Below, piece by piece: positions 1-9,452 of a DNA stretch of 64,000 nt. The notes below the pieces were generated by a model. The model was not told the origin of the DNA. It saw only the letters and a list, made by a program, of their open reading frames with translations, and made no database searches. The position numbers and the translations under genes are program-made. Every line of letters begins with the position of its first letter. The stretch's first letter is position 1. The DNA is from Candidatus Wildermuthbacteria bacterium (GTDB lineage Bacteria; Patescibacteriota; Minisyncoccia; Minisyncoccales; UBA10102), in the NCBI GenBank assembly GCA_016203455.1, contig JACQMR010000014.1, positions 1-64,000 on the forward strand. Direction: 5' to 3'.

Positions 1-1
1 A

Positions 2-367
2 TTTGGCGCGGTCGCTTATCCTTCGCGGCAGACATTTCACGGAGTAGGTGCGACCAAAGAAACATTCGAAAATTTCGATACATGGATTTTATCCGTAACG
101 GAGAAGGGATTCAGACCGCTATTCGTTAGCGATAATCCGGCCTACGACTGGCAATTCATAAATTACTATTTCCATCTCTTTCTCGGCAGAAATCCTTTCG
201 GCCATTCAGCAAGACGAATCGGTGATTTCTATGCCGGACTCACGGGTGACTTCACGAATGCGAGCTCATGGAAAAAGCTACGAGTTACAGCGCACGATCA
301 CAATCCTGTTAATGATGCCATGGGCAACCTCGAAGCGTTCGAGAGGATATTAAACAGTGAAAGATAA
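2..367 (+). CDS. C-terminal part of a DEDDh-type 3'-5' exonuclease-like protein (5' end outside window)
   Basis: Open frame from base 2 to TAA at 365; translation ...RPLFVSDNPAYDWQFINYYFHLFLGRNPFGHSARRIGDFYAGL...TAHDHNPVNDAMGNLEAFERILNSER*; the H-D-x-x-P-V-x-D-A pattern resembles ExoIII of DnaQ-like exonucleases. Confidence 0.6.
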   Translation, partial: FGAVAYPSRQTFHGVGATKETFENFDTWILSVTEKGFRPLFVSDNPAYDWQFINYYFHLFLGRNPFGHSARRIGDFYAGLTGDFTNASSWKKLRVTAHDHNPVNDAMGNLEAFERILNSER

Positions 368-382
368 TCGCCAATAAAATAT

Positions 383-574
383 ATGCCAAAGGAAATCTCC
401 AATAAAACCACAGAAGAGACTTACTACAAATGCACTCATTGCGGAGATGAGATTTTTTGGAATACCCATAAAAAGCTCACCTACTGCAAATGTAAGAAAA
501 TCTCAATTGATGGTTGCGAGGATTATATCCGTATTGGTGGCAATGAGGGCGACTATATGGTGATCAAAAAATAA
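383..574 (+). CDS. Small zinc-ribbon-like protein
   Basis: 63 aa with CTHC...CKC cysteine pairs; sits 15 bp after the exonuclease stop and 4 bp before the next gene. Confidence 0.6.
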   Translation: MPKEISNKTTEETYYKCTHCGDEIFWNTHKKLTYCKCKKISIDGCEDYIRIGGNEGDYMVIKK

Positions 575-578
575 ATTT

Positions 579-2774
579 ATGCCGATCCAAAAAGGAAATT
601 TCTATAATACCCTCACTGCAAATCGTAAAGACGACGATGCTTTAAAAGCTTGTATTGAAGATACTGTCGAGAAATTGATGGCTTCAGATACTAGTACAAA
701 AAAGCCGGGCATTCTGCTTGGTAAGGTTCAAAGTGGTAAGACAAGAACTTTCCTCGGTGTGATGGCTCTTGCATTTGATAACGGTTATGACATTGCGATC
801 ATTCTTACAAAAGGAACGAAGCCACTCACTGAACAGACACTGAAGCGGTTGCATGAAGACTTCGGCCAGTTTGAGGAAGACAACAAGGCCCAAGTTTATG
901 ACATCATGTTTTTCCCGAAAAATATGGTGCCGTACGAACTAAGCCAGAAGCTTATTATCGTTGCCAAGAAAGAAATCAACAATCTCAAGCGGGTTCTGGA
1001 TGATCTCACGAATACTTACCCCGACCTTAAGAACAAAAAGATTCTTATCATTGATGATGAGGCTGATTTCGCAAGTATTAGTTTTCATAAAGAAAAAGAG
1101 AGCGGACTGGTTGAACAAGGGAAGATCGCCAAGCAGATTGATGAAATAAGAACCAAAGTCGAGCAGTCAGACTTTTTGCAGGTAACCGCAACACCATACT
1201 CTCTGTATCTCCAGCCGGATGATGACGAAAGTGAAGATGGACTTTTCCCTCCCAAGCGGCCAGCTTTTACAGTGCTTGTGCCTATTCATAAAGATTATGT
1301 GGGTGGAGACTATTATTTTATTGAAAGCGAAAAAGAAGGAACGGCCGCTTCTTATGTTTACGAGGAAGTCCCACCGGAAGAGCTCGAAATCTTGAAGGCT
1401 ACAAAAAAGCTAAAAAGAGCTGACCGCCGATCATTCAAAATCGAAGAGGTGTTTACTAGCCCGTCGACCAAGACGATCAGGAATTCAATCATGAATTTCA
1501 TTGTCGGAGGCTGTATCCGGCGCATTCAGCAGGAGGAATCCGGACAAAAACAGGAAAATTACAGTTTCGTTATTCATACAGAGCAATCACGAAGCTCACA
1601 CAATTGGCAGGAAGATGTTGTAAATAAGCTTAACGAAGAGCTGATAAAAATCGCAAAGGAAGACCGGACTCTCTTTGATCAGTTGGTTAAAGACGCATAC
1701 GACGATCTGAAAAAGTCTATTGAACTTACAGACATCAAACTTCCGGAATTTGCTACTGTTTTACAGAATGTATCCAAAGCATTGATCGATGGGATGCTTG
1801 TCGTTGAAAAGGTTAATTCCGACAAAGACGTTAAGGCACTACTCGACATCAAAGGACAACTTAGACTGCGAACTCCTCTTAACATTTTTATTGGCGGACA
1901 GATTTTGGACCGTGGTATCACTATAAAAAACATGATCGGCTTTTACTATGGCCGAAATCCGAAGAAATTTCAGCAGGATACGGTTTTGCAACACTCGCGT
2001 ATGTACGGTGCTCGATCCAAAGAAGATTTGGCGGTTACACGTTTTTACACCACGCGTGGTATTTACGAAATCATGCGCCGGATTCACGAATTTGATAACA
2101 CGCTCCGGGAAGCATTCCTGAATGGCTCGCACGATAAAGGAGTTTATTTCATTCGGAAAGACGCCAGTGACAAACTTGCGCCATGTTCTCCGAACAAAAT
2201 AATGCTTTCCAACATCACTACTCTAAAGCCATATAAGAGACTTCTACCGATCGGCTTTCAGACGGATTATAAAAGCAATATCAAGAAAGACATAGAAGAA
2301 CTCGATAAAGAAATTAATGATCTGAAGGTCACGGCATCATCTGATCACTTCATGATTTCGGTGGATCAGGCTCTCGGTCTGCTTGATAAGATAAAAAAGA
2401 CTTTTGTTTCTGAAGAACAAGGGTATGAGTGGGACGTAAAGGCGCACAAGGCAAGTATTGAACACTTATCAAAAAACTCCCTCGACGCTTCACAAAAAGG
2501 CAAGGTATGGGTGGTAATCCGAACCGACAGTAATATTAATCGGAAGAAAGCGGACGGACGTTTTTCCGATGGACCCGATGGTGGTAGCGGTGAGACCGCT
2601 CGTACCGTTGCAATTAGAATTGCGGAAGATATCCCGGCTCTTATTCTGATTCGGGTAAACGGAAATGAGTCGGAAGGGTGGAAAGGATCATCGTTCTGGT
2701 GGCCAATCGTTATGGCTCCCAAGAACACACTCCCGACAATTTTTGCGAGTGAGACCGTAAATAACAATCAATAA
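579..2774 (+). CDS. Z1-domain ATPase/putative endonuclease
   Basis: Walker A GKVQSGKT, Walker B ILIIDDEAD, TATP motif, and Z1-like IFIGGQILDRGITIKNMIGFYYGRNPKKFQQDTVLQHSRMYGAR. Confidence 0.8.
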   Translation: MPIQKGNFYNTLTANRKDDDALKACIEDTVEKLMASDTSTKKPGILLGKVQSGKTRTFLGVMALAFDNGYDIAIILTKGTKPLTEQTLKRLHEDFGQFEEDNKAQVYDIMFFPKNMVPYELSQKLIIVAKKEINNLKRVLDDLTNTYPDLKNKKILIIDDEADFASISFHKEKESGLVEQGKIAKQIDEIRTKVEQSDFLQVTATPYSLYLQPDDDESEDGLFPPKRPAFTVLVPIHKDYVGGDYYFIESEKEGTAASYVYEEVPPEELEILKATKKLKRADRRSFKIEEVFTSPSTKTIRNSIMNFIVGGCIRRIQQEESGQKQENYSFVIHTEQSRSSHNWQEDVVNKLNEELIKIAKEDRTLFDQLVKDAYDDLKKSIELTDIKLPEFATVLQNVSKALIDGMLVVEKVNSDKDVKALLDIKGQLRLRTPLNIFIGGQILDRGITIKNMIGFYYGRNPKKFQQDTVLQHSRMYGARSKEDLAVTRFYTTRGIYEIMRRIHEFDNTLREAFLNGSHDKGVYFIRKDASDKLAPCSPNKIMLSNITTLKPYKRLLPIGFQTDYKSNIKKDIEELDKEINDLKVTASSDHFMISVDQALGLLDKIKKTFVSEEQGYEWDVKAHKASIEHLSKNSLDASQKGKVWVVIRTDSNINRKKADGRFSDGPDGGSGETARTVAIRIAEDIPALILIRVNGNESEGWKGSSFWWPIVMAPKNTLPTIFASETVNNNQ

Positions 2775-2775
2775 T

Positions 2776-5292
2776 ATGCCAAAGAAACCATCTAAAAAAG
2801 AAAAAGAGATAAAGATCGAGGCATACTCCCATCTCGGTAAGAAGCGCAAGAACAACCCACCGATTGGTTTGGTCTCGAGCCAGACGGATAAGCTCAACGG
2901 ATACACCAAATATGCACACGATCCCTACATCGATCCTCACTTGAGCTGGGCTGGAAAAAAAGAGGGTCAAGAAGTGAATGTTCGCAACATAAGTTTACAC
3001 GTTCACGAACGCATCGACTCGACACGTGTCATTCGTGCATTTCTAAAAAAGAAAACCGAATCGCGTCAGCAACAGCTCTCACTTTTTCAATCGCAAGAGA
3101 ACGCATTGCCACTAGGCAAGGCCTTTGAATTTTATAGCCATGATCAAGACTGGACGAACCGCCTTATTGCCGGTGATTCTCTCCTGGTAATGAACAGTCT
3201 ACTCAAAAAAGAAGGTATGGCCGGTGAAGTTCAGATGGTCTACATCGATCCTCCCTATGGCATCAAATACAATTCAAATTTCCAGCCGTTCGTTAACAAG
3301 CGCGAAGTCAAAGACAACAACGATGCCGACATTCCGGCAGAACCGGAAACGATCAAGGCATTCCGGGATACTTGGGAACTTGGCATCCACAGCTATTTGA
3401 CGCACCTCAATGACCGGCTCCTTTTGGCAAAAGATTTGCTCAATGAATCAGGTAGTTGCTTCGTTCAGATTAGCGACGAAAATGTTCACCATGTGCGCGA
3501 GTTGATGGATGAGGTTTTTGGGAAAGAAAACTTTGTATCACAGATTTCTTTCAAAAAGACCGGTGGTCTTGGAGCAGATACTCTTGATAATGTCGCTGAT
3601 TATCTCGTTTGGTATGCGAAAGATAAAAAGAAAATAAAATATCGACAACTCTACCAATACAAGTTATCTACAGATGGCTACGAGGCTTACAACAAAGTTG
3701 AGTTGGAAGATGGTAGTTACCGGAACATGACCAAAGAAGAAGTGAATGATTGGTCGTTGGTCAAAGACGGAAAAATTTTCAGGTTACAAATTTTACAATC
3801 CTCAGGAAGTGGGGTTAAAGAACAACCCTTTGAATACGAAGGTAAAATATATAAACCATCTCCCGGCATGCACTGGAAAACAGACGTTGACGGCTTAAAG
3901 GAACTTGCTCGTGCGGGAAGAATTGTACCTGCGGGGAATTCATTTTCATACAAACGTTTTATAGATGACTTTCCAATTAGTCCTCTCATAAACATTTGGG
4001 ACGACACTGTTTCTGGAAGCGGAATGAATAAAGTATATGTAGTGCAAACCAACCAACTCGTTATTCAACGTTGTATGCTCATGACTACCGATCCGGGTGA
4101 TCTAGTTATTGACCCAACATGTGGCTCTGGTACTACGGCTGTCCTTGCTGAAGAGTGGGGTCGCCGATGGATTACTTGTGATACATCGCGTGTCGCCACT
4201 ACTCTAGCGAAGCAAAGACTAATGACCGCATATTTCGATTACTTCAAGCTCGCACATCCAACAGAAGGTGTTTCAAGCGGATTTGAGTATAAAACGGCTC
4301 CACATATTACACTTAAATCAATTGCAAATAACGAGCAAGCTCCGGTGGAAGTTTTATATGATCAGCCACTTGTTGATAAATCAAAAGTCCGCGTAGCGGG
4401 ACCTTTCACTGTTGAGGCATTGCCAAGTTTGCGTACCAAACCATTTGACGGCAAAGAGCCGAAGATCGCTACACAGGGAGACGAGATTGCCCGAACCGGC
4501 GAGACGGCTAATCAGACCGTATGGCGTGATGAGCTTAAAACCAGTGGTATCCGTGCGACTGGAGGTAAGGTGATTAATTTCTCACGCATTGAACCAATGG
4601 CCGGTACCCGGTTTATCCATGCCAGTGCAGAAATCCTCGACGAGAAAGGATCAAACAAAAAAGCCATCATCAGTTTTGGACCGGATTACGGTGCACTCGA
4701 GCAGAGGCATGTTGAAGAAGCGATAAACGAAGCACGTAAGCTGAAAGACACGCCCGACTTTGTTATTTTCGCCGCATTCCAATTTGATCCAGAAGCGGCA
4801 AAAGATATTGATCAGATTAAATGGCCGGGTGGGACTATACTTAAAGCCCAGATGAGTGTTGATCTCTTGACTGCCGATCTACGCAAAAAGCGATCCTCAA
4901 ATCAAAGTTACTGGCTTATCGGTCAACCGGACGTTGAGGTGGTAAAAAATAAAGACGGCACATACAAAGTTGTCGTTTGTGGTTTTGATTATTACAATCC
5001 GATAACTGGAGAAATTGATTTCGGTGACACACGTCGCATTGCCATGTGGATGCTCGACAGCGATTACGATGAGCAAAGCATCCTACCAGAGCAGATATTT
5101 TTCCCCATGAAAGACCCGAAGCATGACTGGAGCTCGCTTGCCAAAACTCTGAACGGTGCGGTTGATCAGGATTTGATCGAGCTCTTTACAGGAGTCGAAT
5201 CTTTGCCATTTGTTCCGGGTGAGCATAAAAAAGTGGCTGTGAAAATCATTGACGACCGTGGTATTGAATCATTTGTCATTAAAAATTTATGA
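2776..5292 (+). CDS. Type III-like site-specific DNA methyltransferase (Mod), beta-class
   Basis: VYIDPPYGIKYNSNF (motif IV) precedes VIDPTCGSGTTAVLAEEWGR (motif I); 838 aa with long C-terminal extension; stop overlaps next start (ATGA). Confidence 0.88.
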   Translation: MPKKPSKKEKEIKIEAYSHLGKKRKNNPPIGLVSSQTDKLNGYTKYAHDPYIDPHLSWAGKKEGQEVNVRNISLHVHERIDSTRVIRAFLKKKTESRQQQLSLFQSQENALPLGKAFEFYSHDQDWTNRLIAGDSLLVMNSLLKKEGMAGEVQMVYIDPPYGIKYNSNFQPFVNKREVKDNNDADIPAEPETIKAFRDTWELGIHSYLTHLNDRLLLAKDLLNESGSCFVQISDENVHHVRELMDEVFGKENFVSQISFKKTGGLGADTLDNVADYLVWYAKDKKKIKYRQLYQYKLSTDGYEAYNKVELEDGSYRNMTKEEVNDWSLVKDGKIFRLQILQSSGSGVKEQPFEYEGKIYKPSPGMHWKTDVDGLKELARAGRIVPAGNSFSYKRFIDDFPISPLINIWDDTVSGSGMNKVYVVQTNQLVIQRCMLMTTDPGDLVIDPTCGSGTTAVLAEEWGRRWITCDTSRVATTLAKQRLMTAYFDYFKLAHPTEGVSSGFEYKTAPHITLKSIANNEQAPVEVLYDQPLVDKSKVRVAGPFTVEALPSLRTKPFDGKEPKIATQGDEIARTGETANQTVWRDELKTSGIRATGGKVINFSRIEPMAGTRFIHASAEILDEKGSNKKAIISFGPDYGALEQRHVEEAINEARKLKDTPDFVIFAAFQFDPEAAKDIDQIKWPGGTILKAQMSVDLLTADLRKKRSSNQSYWLIGQPDVEVVKNKDGTYKVVVCGFDYYNPITGEIDFGDTRRIAMWMLDSDYDEQSILPEQIFFPMKDPKHDWSSLAKTLNGAVDQDLIELFTGVESLPFVPGEHKKVAVKIIDDRGIESFVIKNL

Positions 5293-7985
5293 GCCAGAAA
5301 CATATCGACAAACTGATAGTCAACGACGCATACGCTGAACCCACACAGCACTGGGCGTATTTGCGTGAGAAGCAGGAGTTTGAATTACGTGAAGGACGAC
5401 GCAAGGCCGGTTACTGGAAACTCTCCGGTGTTGGTCGCAGAGGTACGGATGATCAGGGTGAGTTTGTTCCGATAGAACTGGTCAATCAAATCCGTCCGCG
5501 CGTGCTGGAATGGAAGGCAAAAGGATATCCGAATGTTACCGGCACGACCCGCAAGCTTCTTGAATTCTGGAATGATACGACTCAACGTCAGTATCCGTTT
5601 TTCTGGTGTCAGCTTGAAGCTATTGAGACAGCTATCTGGCTTAACGAAGCAAGCCCGAGCGAAAAAACCGGCATAACTATTCCGATTGAGGAAGAAGGTT
5701 GGCAGAGACAGTGCCTCAAAATGGCAACCGGGACTGGCAAGACCGTGGTCATGTCCATGCTTATTGCATGGCAAGCCTTGAATAAAATCGCAAACAATGG
5801 CGATGCACGATTTTCAAAAAATATACTTATTATTGCTCCGGGACTTACTGTTCGTGACCGATTGCGTGTGTTGAAACCTGAACGAGAGGATAACTTTTAT
5901 CAGAAGTTTAATATCGTGCCGTCTTCGATGTGGCAGGAACTTCTGGATGCGAAGATTGTTATTGAAAACTGGCACACTCTGGCTCCGGTCAATGAAAACT
6001 ACGGACCTAAGGTGGTTAAGAAGGGACCGGAAAGCGACGAAGCTTTTGTTCGACGTGTGGTTCCTGATTTCGGCGGAGCTACAAATGTACTGGTCATCAA
6101 CGACGAAGCGCATCATTGTCACCGTCCAGCTGTCGATGAGGAAAAAGAGGAGCAGGAAAAAGCGACCATCTGGATCAGCGGTATTGATCGTCTCCACCGG
6201 GCCCGGGGACTGCTTCGCACATACGATCTCACCGCTACGCCATTCAAGCCGACTGGTAGTAATAATCAGGGCGAGCAGTTGTTTGGTTGGATCGTGAGCG
6301 ACTTCGGCTTGAACGATGCTATTGAGAGCGGTCTGGTAAAAACGCCGAAGGTGGCGGTACGCGATGACGCATCCATAGGGGATGATTTTAAATCAAAGCT
6401 TTTCCATATTTACCCTGAAATCAAAGACGATGTGAATCGCAATGTTGATCCACAGGAAGGACTGCCGGACTTACTCACCCAGGCAATCGATATTCTTGGT
6501 GCCGACTGGCTGAAGGAAAAAGAAGACTGGTTGAAATTGCGCCCGACGATAAAGACGCCACCGGTAATGATTATGATCTGTAACAAGACCAACACAGCGG
6601 CCAGAATAGAATACGCTATCAAGAACGGCCATGTCATTACACGCGAGTTGAGCGATAAAGAGGGTTTGCTTCGCATTGATCAGGACGCACTTGATAAAGT
6701 TGAGTCAGACGAAGCTGGAGAAATGACTAAAAATAAACGCGAGCTTGCCGAATCCATTCGTGAAAAGGTAAACACTGTTGGCAAAGAAGGAAAGCCCGGA
6801 GAAAAGGTTCAGTGTGTTATCGGTGTGAACATGCTCTCCGAAGGTTGGGACGCGCAGACTGTTACCCACATTCTCGGTATCCGTGCATTTACCAGCCAGC
6901 TCTTATGTGAGCAGGTTGTTGGTCGTGGGCTCCGCAGAATTTCCTACGATAATCTTTCCGAGCCGGAATACGTCACCGTGTTCGGTGTACCTTTTACCTA
7001 TCTGCCGGTTGAAGAGAAACCGGGACCGCCACGACCGCCGGTTGCTAAAACAAAAATTGAACCGATTCAAGAAAGAAAGACTCTTGAGATTCGCTGGCCA
7101 CATGTTTTGCGTGTGGATTATAAGCTCAATTATTTTCTAGAGCTGGACTGGGACAAGCTTACTCCCCTCGAGCTGTCAGCGGAAGAAACGAGAACAGTTG
7201 TTGAATTAGCCCCTGTCATTGATGGCAAGCCAGACCTATCCCGGCTTACAGAAGTTGATTTAAGAAGTATTGGTAGCGAGAAACGATTCCAAACCGTTAA
7301 ATTACAAGCGGCGGTTCGGTTGCGTGAACGGCTTGCCAAAAATTGGGATGGTGATCCGGCTAGTCATATCAGTCAGCTTCTACGGATGATTGAAGAATTT
7401 ACTGACTCAAAGAAACTGGTTATCAAAGTGCCAAAATTTGAACATACGGAACTACTTCGCCGGATTGTTGTTGCCCTTAATATCCAGCGTATTGTTGAGC
7501 ATCTATCAGCTTTCATAAAAAGCTCAAGCTCGGAAGATCCGGTCGCCATATTCGATTCTGTCCGTCCGGTGCGAAGTACGGCCACAGCTCCGGTATGGTA
7601 TACGAGTAAGCCAACACAGCCGGTCGAAAAAAGTCAGATCAGCCACATTGTGATCGACAGTAAATGGGAAGGCTCTGTCGCATTTGAGCTGGAACACGAG
7701 CGCATGCCGGGCCTTGTCTCGTGGGTGAAAAATGACCACCTCGGCTTCGAGATTTATTATCTCTGGAAAGGTAAAGTACATACATACTATCCAGACTTTA
7801 TTATCAAATTCGAGGACGACAGATACGTCATGCTCGAAGTAAAGGGACAGAAGACCGAGCAGGATGAAGCTAAATGGGCGGCCGCCAGGGAGTGGATTCG
7901 GGCAGTCAATCTTTCCGGTAACTTTGGCACATGGGACTTCCGTGCGATCGAGAAACCAAAGGATTTGTTTGAGGTGGTTGGATAA
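5289..7985 (+). CDS. Type III-like restriction endonuclease (Res), DEAD/DEAH helicase plus PD-(D/E)XK nuclease
   Basis: ATGTGKT, INDEAHH, LTATPF, VIGVNMLSEGWDAQTVTHILGIRAF..CEQVVGRGLRR; C-terminal YYPDFIIKFEDDRYVMLEVKGQ. Resembles the BPTD_3080-type restriction endonuclease family (recalled, not searched). Confidence 0.88.
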   Translation: MSQKHIDKLIVNDAYAEPTQHWAYLREKQEFELREGRRKAGYWKLSGVGRRGTDDQGEFVPIELVNQIRPRVLEWKAKGYPNVTGTTRKLLEFWNDTTQRQYPFFWCQLEAIETAIWLNEASPSEKTGITIPIEEEGWQRQCLKMATGTGKTVVMSMLIAWQALNKIANNGDARFSKNILIIAPGLTVRDRLRVLKPEREDNFYQKFNIVPSSMWQELLDAKIVIENWHTLAPVNENYGPKVVKKGPESDEAFVRRVVPDFGGATNVLVINDEAHHCHRPAVDEEKEEQEKATIWISGIDRLHRARGLLRTYDLTATPFKPTGSNNQGEQLFGWIVSDFGLNDAIESGLVKTPKVAVRDDASIGDDFKSKLFHIYPEIKDDVNRNVDPQEGLPDLLTQAIDILGADWLKEKEDWLKLRPTIKTPPVMIMICNKTNTAARIEYAIKNGHVITRELSDKEGLLRIDQDALDKVESDEAGEMTKNKRELAESIREKVNTVGKEGKPGEKVQCVIGVNMLSEGWDAQTVTHILGIRAFTSQLLCEQVVGRGLRRISYDNLSEPEYVTVFGVPFTYLPVEEKPGPPRPPVAKTKIEPIQERKTLEIRWPHVLRVDYKLNYFLELDWDKLTPLELSAEETRTVVELAPVIDGKPDLSRLTEVDLRSIGSEKRFQTVKLQAAVRLRERLAKNWDGDPASHISQLLRMIEEFTDSKKLVIKVPKFEHTELLRRIVVALNIQRIVEHLSAFIKSSSSEDPVAIFDSVRPVRSTATAPVWYTSKPTQPVEKSQISHIVIDSKWEGSVAFELEHERMPGLVSWVKNDHLGFEIYYLWKGKVHTYYPDFIIKFEDDRYVMLEVKGQKTEQDEAKWAAAREWIRAVNLSGNFGTWDFRAIEKPKDLFEVVG

Positions 7986-7992
7986 TAAAGAT

Positions 7993-9120
7993 ATGCAAAA
8001 TAAAAAGAATGAGTATGTAATAAAGAGCACTTTTTACGGCAAAAAGCTGAACGGCCTTAAGATTTATTATTTCGGCAATGAACAGCCGAAGATTTTACGA
8101 AAAGACGGCGGTGGATTTAATGGCGGCAAGCATATTCTTGAAGTCCTATCTCATAAACTTAAAAAGTTTGAATTCATAATCACAGGTGAAAAACGTAGTC
8201 AAATTAAGAAAATCGGCAAGAAGTATTTCGTATACTTTACTCTTACCGATATCAGATTGCTCAACAACTCAACTTTCCAGAAAAAACGAGAAGTCGGATT
8301 GAAGCTGACGAATAATTATCTGAGCTCGGTTTTCCCCAAGATTTTTACAACAAAAGAGAAGTTTTTTACTTACGAGCGAGGTATGATCGCCGAACTGCTA
8401 ACTAAAGACTTTAATCCGGCCATACTTTCACGAGATGATCTCAATGCACTGACTGCATTTCTCCCTAAGATTTATAGTCGTGCCAAGGGTAAAAATCTCG
8501 ATGTCACCTCCGTTTATAAAAATAAGCAGAGTATACAGCTACTCTACCTGGAAAAGTTGATCAGCGACTTTGACGATAGAACCAAGAAAAAATATGGGGA
8601 GAGCAACTGGCAGGACTATTTTAGAAAGTACATCCTGCTTTTTCAGGACGGCTATATTAAAAAATTAGAGAAAATTAACATCGGGGTGGATATTCGTTTT
8701 CCGGATTTTTGCGTAATCACCACCGATGATTATCTTGATGTCATCGAGATTAAAGTTCCGTCTGCCCGGTTGCTTCTGCAAGATAAGAGCCATAAAAACT
8801 ATTATTGGAGTGGCGAAATATCCAAAGCGATATCGCAAACCGAAAAATATCTCGATTCAATAACCAAGAATGCTGATCAAATTCGCCGTGTGTTGGCCGA
8901 TAAGCTTGGTATTAACCTACGGATCATCAAACCCCGCGGAATTATTATTGCCGGCACTACTGCCGAATTTGAAAAGAACAAAGAAAAAGCGGATGACTTT
9001 CGTTTACTTAACGAGGGGTTAAAAAATATAACTGTAATACCATACGACGAAATGTCCCGGCGCGTACGTAATACAATTCATGTTATACGTGACCTTAAAA
9101 ATATTAAAAAGAAAAAATAA
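7993..9120 (+). CDS. Shedu-like (SduA/DUF4263) nuclease
   Basis: ATG at 7993 within ORF 7864..9120; ESNWQDYFRKYILLFQDGYIKKLEK..., FPDFCVITTDDYLDVIEIKVPSARLL...YYWSGEISKAISQTEKYLD...RGIIIAGTTAEF resembles the DUF4263 D/E-x-K nuclease core. Confidence 0.72.
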   Translation: MQNKKNEYVIKSTFYGKKLNGLKIYYFGNEQPKILRKDGGGFNGGKHILEVLSHKLKKFEFIITGEKRSQIKKIGKKYFVYFTLTDIRLLNNSTFQKKREVGLKLTNNYLSSVFPKIFTTKEKFFTYERGMIAELLTKDFNPAILSRDDLNALTAFLPKIYSRAKGKNLDVTSVYKNKQSIQLLYLEKLISDFDDRTKKKYGESNWQDYFRKYILLFQDGYIKKLEKINIGVDIRFPDFCVITTDDYLDVIEIKVPSARLLLQDKSHKNYYWSGEISKAISQTEKYLDSITKNADQIRRVLADKLGINLRIIKPRGIIIAGTTAEFEKNKEKADDFRLLNEGLKNITVIPYDEMSRRVRNTIHVIRDLKNIKKKK

Positions 9121-9137
9121 ACTTAAAATATAATAAT

Positions 9138-9449
9138 ATGACAAATCTAAAACAACATTTGATTGACGAAATTGTGGGCGAGATTACCGTCAAGGACCGG
9201 GAAATTCAGGAGTCTGATCAGGAGATCACAATCCTCGGTGCAAAGCTCAAGGTTGAGAATAAAACCCTGGGCATGCAGGACTTAAAAGAGCACCTAAAAG
9301 AAGACTTTAAGTATTCGGCTCAAGCACTTGAGGGTATACTCGCCCAGGAACAGCAGAGAAACGCTGAGCTTAAGAAAGACCTGGAAATGCTCAAGTATCG
9401 CAAAGCAGTGATCGAAAGCCAGTTTTCCGATAACGAATTAGATCATTAA
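9138..9449 (+). CDS. Small coiled-coil protein
   Basis: 103 aa, charged, heptad-like; follows the Shedu-like gene in the same unit. Confidence 0.65.
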   Translation: MTNLKQHLIDEIVGEITVKDREIQESDQEITILGAKLKVENKTLGMQDLKEHLKEDFKYSAQALEGILAQEQQRNAELKKDLEMLKYRKAVIESQFSDNELDH

Positions 9450-9452
9450 TTT

